8,381 nucleotides of DNA from UBA1038 sp964481445 (GCA_964481445.1 CAYZTQ010000081.1:1-8381); one strand, 5' to 3'; positions 1-6,936 are shown, counted from the stretch's first letter. The notes: generated by a model from the letters alone, not told the origin. Program-made: numbers and translations.

Positions 1-893
1 CCGATTTTCTTAACCCCTTCCAGATTTCGGATTACAAGGGCAACGGCCTGACCAGCATCGACGGACAGTTCGCCTACTACCCCATGACCGAGAACTACAA
101 GGCCGGCATCAAGTGGCTGCACGAGCTGTACGCGGCGGGCATCATTGATCCCGAATCCTTCACGCAGGATGAGCAGATGCGCCGCGGCAAGATGCAGAAC
201 AACGATGTGCCGCTGGTCGGCATGTATTACTCATGGAGCCATGACGCCGAGTTTGGCAAGTGGAGCAGCCAGTATATCGCCATTGCCCCCATCGCCGGCC
301 CCGACGGGAAGGCCTACGCCTACGGCGATCATAACGGCGTCAACAGCATCCAGAGAAACGAAGTGGCCATTACAAAGGCCTGCAAGGATCCGGCCCTGGC
401 CCTGCGCTGGGTGGATCAGTTCTATGAGAGTGAAGCGAGCATCCAGAATTTCTGGGGCGCTATCGGCACTGTCATCACCAAGAATGAGGACGGCACCTAC
501 GCGCTGAATAACCCGCCCGAGGGGACCAGCGCCGACGCCTGGTACTGGGATCAGAGCCTGCGCGACTTTGGCCCCAAGTATGTGGAGCCCGGTTTCAGCG
601 ATAAGCTGATCCTGAACCCGGAAGCAGGCGATGGCTTGAAGCTGGTGACCGCCAAGCTGGGCGAGGAGTTTGTCATCGACCCCTTCCCGGATGTGATTCA
701 CACGGAGGAGGAAACCATGGAAATCGCCTCCCTGTACCGGGATATCAGCGATTACGCAAGGCAGATGCGCGCCAAGTGGATCACCGCGGGCGGCATCGAC
801 GAGGAATGGGACGCCTACATCGACCAGATGAAGCGCATGGGCAGCGACAGATACCTTGAAATCAAATTGACCGCGCTGGAGCGGATGAAGTAA
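1..893 (+). CDS. Sugar ABC transporter solute-binding lipoprotein, C-terminal part (5' end outside window)
   Basis: The reading frame is open from base 3 to the TAA at 891-893, giving 296 visible residues without a start, so the N-terminal signal peptide and lipobox lie upstream of the window. The visible part has the features of the large LplA/YtcQ-type extracellular solute-binding proteins of Firmicutes: a helix of the type 'YKAGIKWLHELYAAGIIDPESF', then a strand with 'PLVGMYYSW', an 'IAPIAGPDGKAYAYGD' strand-turn and an 'LRWVDQFYE' helix, with many aromatic residues as expected of a sugar-binding cleft. Such proteins are usually about 500-550 residues, so a little over half is seen. It would sit on the outer face of the membrane and deliver a sugar or oligosaccharide to ABC permeases, which are not in the window. 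The oxidoreductase and ThuA-like genes downstream suggest a disaccharide or glycoside, but the ligand cannot be read from the sequence. Family call is firm; substrate is unknown. Confidence 0.85.
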   Translation, partial: DFLNPFQISDYKGNGLTSIDGQFAYYPMTENYKAGIKWLHELYAAGIIDPESFTQDEQMRRGKMQNNDVPLVGMYYSWSHDAEFGKWSSQYIAIAPIAGPDGKAYAYGDHNGVNSIQRNEVAITKACKDPALALRWVDQFYESEASIQNFWGAIGTVITKNEDGTYALNNPPEGTSADAWYWDQSLRDFGPKYVEPGFSDKLILNPEAGDGLKLVTAKLGEEFVIDPFPDVIHTEEETMEIASLYRDISDYARQMRAKWITAGGIDEEWDAYIDQMKRMGSDRYLEIKLTALERMK

Positions 894-914
894 AATCTGT
901 TCTGGAAGAAACAT

Positions 915-940
915 GGGGCAGGGGCAAAAGCCCTTGCCCC
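915..940 (+). other. Intergenic hairpin behind the solute-binding protein gene
   Basis: An 11-bp inverted repeat (915-925 with 930-940) has only one G-U pair and an AAAA loop. It starts 22 nt after the stop codon of the binding-protein gene. No T-run follows on the plus strand (TAAAATC comes next), so it does not look like a full intrinsic terminator. In many transporter operons a stable hairpin behind the binding-protein gene protects that message from 3' decay and lowers expression of the next gene; that role is inferred here. Confidence 0.6.
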
Positions 941-970
941 TAAAATCAGCAATAAAGAGGAGCAAAAGCC

Positions 971-2038
971 ATGCCCGCGAAAAAAATTGGCGTCATAGGC
1001 GTCGGCGCGATTGCGTGCTGGGCGCATATTCCCGGTATCCTGCGCAGCCCTGATTTGGAGCTTTCCGCAATCTGCGATACGGATGAGGCCGCCCTCGAAT
1101 CCGCCGCGCTTCGTTACGCTATCCCCAAAGAAAGGTGCTACCGCAGCAGCGAAGAGCTGCTGGCGCGTTCGGGTGTCGACGCGGTCGATATCTGCACGCC
1201 CAACGACGTGCACGTGCCCATCGCTCTTAAGGCAGCCGCGGCCGGGCTTCCTTTCAGCGTAGAAAAGCCGCTGGCCATGGACGCGCATCAGGCGGAGCAG
1301 CTGGCCAGGGAGACGCGGAGCCGCGGCCTTGCCAACATGGTCTGCTTTTCCTATCGCTTCAAGACGGCGGCCCGCTATGCAAGGGCGCTGGTGCAAAGCG
1401 GCGAGCTGGGGGAGCTTTACCATGTGAACATGCGCTATTTTCAGGCCTGGGGCATGCCTGTGTGCAAGACGCCGCTGCTGTGGCGGTTTATCAGCGCGCG
1501 CACGGGTTCGGGCGCGCTGGGCGATCTGGGCAGCCATGGCCTGGATCTGGTGCGCTTTGTCACCGGGCGTGAATATGAGCAGCTGGTCAGCCACAACGGT
1601 ACCTTGATTACAGAACGGGAAAAACCAGACGGCAGCGGCCCTGGCCCCGTGGATGTGGACGATTTTTCCAACACGCTGGCCCGCATGGAAGGCGGTCTGC
1701 CCGCCGTTTTCGAGATTACCCGCTTTGCTTACGGCCGCGGCAACTATCAGCGCATGGAACTCTACGGCAGTAAGGGCGCGCTGATTTATGAGCTGGACGC
1801 TGAGCCGGACAGGGATACGCTCAGCCTGTGTCAGGGGGAAGCCATGCGCCGCGGGAATACCTTTGTCAATCTGTCCATCCCCGGGGATTATCGGGCCGAC
1901 CAGACGCAGAGCTTTGCCGATATCCTGCTGGGCAAGGGCGACGGCCTTTCCGCCACGGTGGAAGACGGATTGAAAAACCAGCTGGCTGTAGACGCTGTAC
2001 TGCGTTCCGCCCGGAGCGGACAATGGGAAAAACTGTAA
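971..2038 (+). CDS. Gfo/Idh/MocA family NAD(P)-dependent sugar oxidoreductase, ThuB-like
   Basis: This 355-residue protein has the standard length and layout of the Gfo/Idh/MocA family. The N-terminal Rossmann fold shows the dinucleotide loop GVIGVGAIA (residues 7-15), followed by ICTPNDVH (74-81) and the signature EKP (98-100), whose Lys99 is the expected catalytic lysine. The C-terminal substrate domain carries GDLGSHGLDL (184-193), with Asp185 and His189 in the positions of the catalytic Asp/His pair. The enzyme should oxidise a hydroxyl of a sugar, glycoside or polyol with NAD(P) in the cytoplasm. The ATG start is set by GAGGAG at 957-962, 8 nt upstream. It stands between a sugar-binding protein and a ThuA-like gene, as ThuB does in rhizobial thu operons, where the pair turns trehalose and related disaccharides into 3-keto derivatives. 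Family call is very likely; the exact substrate is inference. Confidence 0.9.
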   Translation: MPAKKIGVIGVGAIACWAHIPGILRSPDLELSAICDTDEAALESAALRYAIPKERCYRSSEELLARSGVDAVDICTPNDVHVPIALKAAAAGLPFSVEKPLAMDAHQAEQLARETRSRGLANMVCFSYRFKTAARYARALVQSGELGELYHVNMRYFQAWGMPVCKTPLLWRFISARTGSGALGDLGSHGLDLVRFVTGREYEQLVSHNGTLITEREKPDGSGPGPVDVDDFSNTLARMEGGLPAVFEITRFAYGRGNYQRMELYGSKGALIYELDAEPDRDTLSLCQGEAMRRGNTFVNLSIPGDYRADQTQSFADILLGKGDGLSATVEDGLKNQLAVDAVLRSARSGQWEKL

Positions 2039-2043
2039 AGGAG
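2038..2043 (+). promoter_or_regulatory. Ribosome binding site that fixes a TTG start
   Basis: AAGGAG overlaps the last base of the oxidoreductase stop codon and stands 10 nt before the TTG at 2054. No ATG or GTG in the right frame gives a better N-terminus, and the TTG gives the typical ThuA beginning MNQLRVTVWNEY. The overlap of ribosome binding site and stop codon suggests translational coupling of the two genes. Confidence 0.75.
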
Positions 2044-2053
2044 AAAATCTGTT

Positions 2054-2830
2054 TTGAATCAACTGCGTGTAACAGTCTGGAATGAGTATCTGCACGAAGT
2101 GCAGTTTGAAGAAATACGAAAAATATACCCTGAGGGCATACACGGCTGTATCGCGGCTTTCCTGAGGGAGGCGGGCTTTGACGTGCGCACAGCCACGCTG
2201 CGCCAGGAAGAACATGGGCTCAGCGAAGAAGTGCTGGCAGCCACCGACGTGCTGATCTGGTGGGGGCATATGGCGCATGATGAGGTGGCGGACGAGGTGG
2301 TTGAGCGGGTGCATCGTCACATCACCGAGCGGGGGATGGGGCTGATCGTGCTGCATTCCGGTCACGCTTCCAAAATATTCCGTAAAATATGCGGTACCAA
2401 TAGCAGTTACCTGAAGTGGCGTGAGGACGGAGAGAAGGAGATCCTCTGGTTCGTCAGCCCCGGCCATCCCATTGCGGAAGGTCTGCCGGAAAAAATCATC
2501 ATTCCCCGTGAAGAGATGTATGGGGAACACTTCAACATTCCCCAGCCCGATGAGCAGGTGCTGATCAGCTGGTTTGAAGGGGGAGAAGTGTTCAGAAGCG
2601 GCTGCTGCTTTTACCGCGGCCGCGGGCGGATATTCTATTTCCGTCCCGGGCACGAGGCCTTTCCCGTATATCATATGCCGCTGATACAGAAGGTCATCAT
2701 CAACGCCGCGCGCTGGGCCGCGCCTGCCAGAGGCCCAGAGCCTTTGTACGGCAATACGCAGCCGGTGGTCGATTTTACCCCGGCGGAAGCGTTCAGCAGC
2801 ATTCAGGGTCTGCACGAGAAAAAGGAATAA
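2054..2830 (+). CDS. ThuA-like (trehalose utilization family) protein
   Basis: This 258-residue protein starts at TTG. It has the marks of the ThuA family, which has a class I glutamine amidotransferase-like fold: an N-terminal RVTVWNEYLHE stretch (5-15), an early IYPEGIHGCIAAFL helix, VLIWWGHMAHDEV (about 67-79), GLIVLHSGHASKIFRK (about 96-111), and a C-terminal part with GCCFYRGRGRIFYFRPGHE and YHMPLIQKVIINAARW. In rhizobia and Agrobacterium ThuA works with the dehydrogenase ThuB in catabolism of trehalose, maltitol and sucrose isomers through 3-keto intermediates. Its own chemistry is less well settled than that of ThuB. Here it follows a ThuB-like oxidoreductase by 15 nt and is last in the transcription unit, with a terminator directly behind it. 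The family call is strong; trehalose itself as substrate is not proven, because members of this family in Firmicutes serve diverse glycosides. Confidence 0.88.
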   Translation: MNQLRVTVWNEYLHEVQFEEIRKIYPEGIHGCIAAFLREAGFDVRTATLRQEEHGLSEEVLAATDVLIWWGHMAHDEVADEVVERVHRHITERGMGLIVLHSGHASKIFRKICGTNSSYLKWREDGEKEILWFVSPGHPIAEGLPEKIIIPREEMYGEHFNIPQPDEQVLISWFEGGEVFRSGCCFYRGRGRIFYFRPGHEAFPVYHMPLIQKVIINAARWAAPARGPEPLYGNTQPVVDFTPAEAFSSIQGLHEKKE

Positions 2831-2843
2831 ACCTTCGATTTCT

Positions 2844-2878
2844 AAAAGGGCTGCCGGCACATTGTCGGCAGCTCTTTT
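2844..2878 (+). terminator. Rho-independent terminator after the ThuA-like gene
   Basis: The repeat GGGCTGCCGGCA (2848-2859) pairs with TGTCGGCAGCTC (2863-2874) around the loop CAT, with two G-U pairs. The stem is flanked by AAAA (2844-2847) and TTTT (2875-2878). It starts 13 nt after the stop codon. The A-run on the left would give a T-run on the other strand, so it may also stop minus-strand transcripts. Confidence 0.85.
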
Positions 2879-2896
2879 GCTCGGCAGGAGCAGGTA

Positions 2897-3058
2897 TTAT
2901 ACCAAACTCAAACATTAACGCTGTGATAGACTCGTCTTTTTCCGTTTTAGCGTTGTCTCACTCAGTCAGCGTAGCGCCGCTACGCCTCCTTCGTTCGACT
3001 TAGCAAAAACGAAAAAATCCGTCGTCTCTCTGCGCGTTAACGTTTTCGCTTGGTATGA
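2897..3058. repeat. Long imperfect palindrome, MITE-like or extragenic repeat element
   Basis: The arms 2897-2951 and 3004-3058 are imperfect inverted repeats. Outer ends TTATACCAA and TTGGTATGA match with one G-U pair; ATTAACGC (2914-2921) faces GCGTTAAC (3034-3041); CCGTTTTAGC (2942-2951) faces GCAAAAACG (3003-3011). The centre is a perfect 8+8 palindrome, GCGTAGCG C CGCTACGC (2969-2985). All arms share one centre near 2977, so it is a single structure, about 162 bp. It is visibly richer in A and T than the flanking genes, holds no convincing reading frame, and sits between the two terminators of convergent genes. No clear target-site duplication is seen. It could be a non-autonomous transposable element or an extragenic palindromic repeat family. 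Confidence 0.65.
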
Positions 3059-3080
3059 GTGAGCGCAGCAAAGCGGAATC

Positions 3081-3118
3081 AAAAAAGCAGGGCTGTCTGC
3101 CAATATGGCTAACAGCCC
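3081..3118 (-). terminator. Rho-independent terminator of typA
   Basis: Read on the minus strand, GGGCTGT and ACAGCCC form a 7-bp outer stem (plus positions 3112-3118 and 3090-3096), with an inner GCC/GGC stem and the loop ATATT. It is followed by TGC and six T (plus 3086 to 3081). The hairpin begins 24 nt after the typA stop codon. Confidence 0.85.
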
Positions 3119-3141
3119 CGTACCAGTATGCTTGAACGGAG

Positions 3142-4977
<1,836 letters not shown>

Positions 4978-4987
4978 ATTGAATAAT

Positions 4988-4994
4988 CTCCTTT
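4988..4994 (-). promoter_or_regulatory. Ribosome binding site that fixes the TTG start of typA
   Basis: On the minus strand AAAGGAG is placed 10 nt before the TTG codon at 4977-4975. No ATG or GTG exists in this frame near the conserved N-terminus, so the TTG start is well supported. A TTG start may lower the basal rate of translation. Confidence 0.8.
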
Positions 4995-5025
4995 ACTAAG
5001 CCGGACGGTCAAAGATTTCAAGCGG

Positions 5026-5047
5026 AAAAAACCGCCCTGTCGGGCGG
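5026..5047 (-). terminator. Intrinsic terminator in the typA leader (probable attenuator)
   Basis: Read on the minus strand, CCGCCC (plus 5047-5042), loop GACA and GGGCGG (5037-5032) form a 6-bp all-GC stem, followed at once by TTTTTT (plus 5031-5026). It lies between the typA promoter (5145-5173) and the typA start at 4977, so RNA polymerase must pass it to express typA. A second hairpin, GCTGG-GCGC / GCGC-AG-CCAGC, lies just upstream on the transcript and stacks against it. It could otherwise be the end of a short independent RNA of about 110 nt. Confidence 0.75.
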
Positions 5048-5120
5048 CTGGCTGCGCAGTTTCGCGCCCAGCAGCAAAAGAAGATCCGATCGCGTCAAAA
5101 TCAGTCAATCCTTCAGAAAA

Positions 5121-5141
5121 TGCGGCACATTTTATGCCGCA
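5121..5141 (-). promoter_or_regulatory. Perfect palindrome over the typA start-point (operator or 5' hairpin)
   Basis: TGCGGCA (5121-5127) and TGCCGCA (5135-5141) are perfect 7-bp inverted repeats with a 7-nt AT-only core apart from one C. The expected +1 of the typA promoter falls inside the distal arm. As DNA it has the size of a repressor operator placed to block initiation. As RNA only part of the 5' arm would be transcribed, so the operator reading is slightly preferred. Confidence 0.45.
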
Positions 5142-5144
5142 GGC

Positions 5145-5173
5145 ATTATAGGCTCGCGGCGCTAATATGTCAA
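5145..5173 (-). promoter_or_regulatory. Consensus sigma-A promoter of typA
   Basis: On the minus strand there is a perfect -35 TTGACA (plus 5173-5168), a 17-nt spacer and a perfect -10 TATAAT (plus 5150-5145). This matches the housekeeping consensus at all 12 positions with ideal spacing. It directs transcription into typA. Confidence 0.92.
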
Positions 5174-5188
5174 TATTGGGAGACGGAA

Positions 5189-5217
5189 TTGACAAACAAA
5201 ATCAGCGCGTTTCTGAT
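5189..5217 (+). promoter_or_regulatory. Probable promoter of the macrodomain-sirtuin genes
   Basis: A perfect -35 TTGACA (5189-5194) is followed after 17 nt by TCTGAT (5212-5217), which matches TATAAT at four of six positions. Its -35 is a mirror image of the typA -35 at 5168-5173, with 15 nt between the two hexamers, so the promoters are divergent and back to back. Its weak -10 lies in the first copy of a tandem repeat and at the edge of a palindrome, which suggests regulation. Confidence 0.55.
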
Positions 5218-5218
5218 T
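5200..5218 (+). promoter_or_regulatory. Candidate operator palindrome AATCAG-N7-CTGATT
   Basis: AATCAG (5200-5205) and CTGATT (5213-5218) are perfect 6-bp inverted repeats, centred at 5209 between the -35 and the -10 of the probable macrodomain promoter. The size and position fit a dimeric repressor site. No regulator gene is visible in the window, so this rests on position only. Confidence 0.4.
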
Positions 5219-5230
5219 GCGTTTCTGATT
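5207..5230 (+). repeat. Tandem direct repeat, two perfect 12-bp units
   Basis: GCGTTTCTGATT occurs twice head to tail (5207-5218 and 5219-5230) without a mismatch. It covers the -10 and the expected start-point of the divergent plus-strand promoter. It may be a recent slippage duplication or a pair of binding sites; the half-site CTGATT of the palindrome is thereby present twice. Confidence 0.75.
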
Positions 5231-5309
5231 GCTCTCGGGCGGGAAAGGGTATATGGTGGGCACAGGCAACCGGCACGCGGCCGGCTAACCTTAGTTAGGA
5301 TGGATTGAG

Positions 5310-6098
5310 ATGGATCAGGGGCAAAGAAGGCTGTATTTAATTCAATATCTGCTTGCGGGAAACGAGGCTTACCGCGGCATCGGCATCCCCGGGGACGAGC
5401 GGGGGCAGAAGGATCTTTTGCGCTCGCTGTTCAACCTGCGCCTGCCCGGGCCGGTCAGCCCGGAATTTGAGGCCGTGCAGGATGCCTATCTGCAGGAAGA
5501 GATCGAAAGCCTCGGCATCACGGACGCAAAGGGCCTCGCGCAAGCGGAAGAGGGCATCTGCCTCTGGCGGGGCGATATCACAAGGCTGCGCTGCGGCGCC
5601 ATCGTCAACGCGGCCAACAGCGGCATGACCGGCTGCTACCAGCCGCTGCACGCCTGCGTGGATAACCTGATCCATACCTATGCGGGGGTGCAGTTGCGCG
5701 GCGCCTGCGCGCGCCTGATGGAAGAGCAGGGGCACGGCGAGCCCGCGGGCAGGGCGAAGATCACGCCCGCCTATAACCTGCCCTGCGATTATGTGCTGCA
5801 TACGGTGGGGCCGATCGTGTCGGGGCCGCTGCGGGCGGAGGATGAGCGGCTGCTTGCCTCCTGCTACGCTGCCTGCCTGCGGCTTGCGGAGGAAAACCAT
5901 TGCAGAAGCGTCGCCTTCTGCTGCATCTCCACGGGGGTGTTCGGCTTTCCCAAACAGCGGGCGGCCGAGATCGCCGTGGAAACGGTTCGGCGGCATCTGC
6001 GGCAGACCGGCTCCGCCATCCGGGTGATATTCGACGTGTACGGGGATGAGGATGAACAAATCTACCAAAGGCTGCTCGGGCAGCATCGAAAGGCTTAA
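5310..6098 (+). CDS. Zinc-dependent macrodomain protein, ADP-ribosyl hydrolase partner of SirTM
   Basis: The 262-residue protein has a helical N-terminal part of about 80 residues and then a macrodomain: WRGDIT (86-91), INAANSGMTGC-type loop (VNAANSGMTGC, 99-109), PLHACVDNLIH (112-122), a GRAKITPAYNLPCDYVLHTVGP segment (147-168) and the phosphate-binding loop ISTGVFGFP (206-214). Cys109, His114 and Cys116 are in the place where the zinc-containing macrodomains of Firmicutes bind their metal; these remove ADP-ribose from proteins. In Staphylococcus and Streptococcus this enzyme is encoded with SirTM and reverses its modification. The ATG start at 5310 is the only plausible one, with AGGA 9 nt upstream. 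The end of the gene overlaps the sirtuin gene by 53 nt, which supports a joint function. The protein should act in the cytoplasm on the target modified by the neighbouring sirtuin; that target is unknown here. Confidence 0.92.
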   Translation: MDQGQRRLYLIQYLLAGNEAYRGIGIPGDERGQKDLLRSLFNLRLPGPVSPEFEAVQDAYLQEEIESLGITDAKGLAQAEEGICLWRGDITRLRCGAIVNAANSGMTGCYQPLHACVDNLIHTYAGVQLRGACARLMEEQGHGEPAGRAKITPAYNLPCDYVLHTVGPIVSGPLRAEDERLLASCYAACLRLAEENHCRSVAFCCISTGVFGFPKQRAAEIAVETVRRHLRQTGSAIRVIFDVYGDEDEQIYQRLLGQHRKA

Positions 6099-6936
6099 AC
6101 AGGCGCTTGAAAACTGCGACAGCCTTGTCATCGGCGCGGGCGCGGGGCTTTCCGCCTCGGCGGGCTTCAGCTACAGCGGAGAGCGCTTTCGCCGCTATTT
6201 TGCCGACTTTGAAAAGAAGTACGGCTTTCACGATATGTATTCGGGCGGCTTCTACCCCTATGCGACCAGGCAGGAGTTCTGGGCCTACTGGAGCCGCTAT
6301 ATTTTGGTCAACCGCTATCAGGATCCGCCGCGGCCGGTCTATCAAACCCTGCTCTCGCTCGTGCGGGAGAAGGATTATTTTGTCATCACCACCAATGTGG
6401 ATCACTGCTTCCAGAAGGCGGGCTTTGAGAAGGACAGGCTCTTTTACACGCAGGGCGATTACGGGCTGTTTCAGTGCAGCCTGCCCTGCCATGACGGCAC
6501 CTATGATAATGAAGAGCAGGTGCGCGCCATGGCGGCGCGGCAGCGGGATATGCGCGTCCCCGATGAGCTGCTGCCCCTTTGCCCTGTCTGCGGCAGGCCG
6601 ATGGCCATGAACCTGCGTTCGGACGGCGGCTTTGTGGAAGACGAGGGCTGGCGCCGCGCGGCGGAGCGCTACCGCGCCTTTCTGCGCGGGCACGGCGGCA
6701 GGGTGCTGTTTTTAGAGCTGGGGGTCGGCTACAACACCCCCGGCATCATCAAATACCCCTTTCAGGCGATGACGGCGCAGAACAAAGAGGCCGTCTACGC
6801 CTGCCTCAACGCCGGCGAGGCGGACTGCCTGAAAGCAATCGGTGACCGCTCCATCTGCATCAACGGCGATATCGGGGATATTCTGGGGCAGCTGGCGGGC
6901 AGGGCTGAAGACGGGCCGGCATCTTCCCTTGCATAA
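6046..6936 (+). CDS. Class M sirtuin (SirTM), protein ADP-ribosyltransferase
   Basis: The 296-residue protein shows the NAD-binding loop IGAGAGLSASAG (29-40), then YSGERFRRYFADFEKKYG and DMYSGGFYP, which are typical of SirTM, TTNVDH (115-120), YTQGDYGLFQC (134-144) and a late ELGVGYNTP (224-232). Four cysteines, C144, C148, C179 and C182, form the structural zinc site of sirtuins (CX3C and CX2C). The usual catalytic histidine of deacetylating sirtuins is not present in the YTQGDYG segment; Asn117 and Gln136 stand where SirTM enzymes of Streptococcus have their key residues. This predicts NAD-dependent mono-ADP-ribosylation, not deacetylation. In pathogens the substrate is the lipoylated protein GcvH-L. 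The start may be ATG 6046 or ATG 6052; both lie inside the macrodomain gene, so translation is probably coupled. No GcvH-L or lipoate ligase gene is found in the window. Confidence 0.93.
   Translation: MRMNKSTKGCSGSIERLKQALENCDSLVIGAGAGLSASAGFSYSGERFRRYFADFEKKYGFHDMYSGGFYPYATRQEFWAYWSRYILVNRYQDPPRPVYQTLLSLVREKDYFVITTNVDHCFQKAGFEKDRLFYTQGDYGLFQCSLPCHDGTYDNEEQVRAMAARQRDMRVPDELLPLCPVCGRPMAMNLRSDGGFVEDEGWRRAAERYRAFLRGHGGRVLFLELGVGYNTPGIIKYPFQAMTAQNKEAVYACLNAGEADCLKAIGDRSICINGDIGDILGQLAGRAEDGPASSLA

Larger units (their letters stand above)
2831..3141. other. Non-coding gap between convergent genes
   Basis: This gap of 311 bases holds a plus-strand terminator (2844-2878), the long palindrome (2897-3058), and the minus-strand terminator of typA (3081-3118). 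I see no gene, tRNA or promoter of good quality in it. A short reading frame that enters typA from 3128 on the plus strand is a shadow of typA. Confidence 0.75.
4978..5138 (-). promoter_or_regulatory. typA leader RNA region (5' UTR with terminator)
   Basis: From the start-point predicted by the promoter (near 5138) to the TTG codon the leader is about 160 nt. In transcript order it contains the 3' part of a palindrome at the start-point, a U-rich unstructured part, a bulged hairpin (roughly 5074-5048), the intrinsic terminator (5047-5026) and the ribosome binding site (4994-4988). I do not recognise any known riboswitch, T-box or ribosomal-protein leader. A regulated read-through mechanism is inferred from the layout alone. 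Confidence 0.5.
4978..5309. other. Divergent intergenic control region between typA and the macrodomain gene
   Basis: This gap of 332 bases has no gene I can support. It holds the typA leader and terminator, the typA promoter, the divergent promoter of the macrodomain gene with its palindrome and tandem repeat, and about 85 nt of macrodomain leader. That leader ends in a small inverted repeat, CTAAC-CTTA-GTTAG (5285-5298), touching the AGGA ribosome binding site (5297-5300). Confidence 0.75.

Noticed and set aside
815..2860. A 681-codon open frame on the minus strand across the oxidoreductase and ThuA-like genes
   Set aside because: It is antisense to two well-conserved genes, shows no recognisable domain, and has no good ribosome binding site.
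5113..5130. Five-codon mini-frame at the 5' end of the typA leader (ATG TGC CGC ATT TTC TGA)
   Set aside because: It has no ribosome binding site and lies about 8 nt from the predicted start-point. A frame this short is expected by chance.
5253..5288. Eleven-codon frame in the macrodomain leader
   Set aside because: The purine-rich GGGAAAGGG upstream is too close to the ATG, and nothing marks it as a leader peptide.
5120..5308. A 62-codon plus-strand frame just before the macrodomain gene
   Set aside because: Its ATG lies upstream of the probable promoter, inside the typA start-point palindrome, and there is no ribosome binding site.
5761..6693. A 310-codon minus-strand frame across the macrodomain and sirtuin genes
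   Set aside because: It is antisense to two real genes that both show intact motifs; the product is low in complexity.
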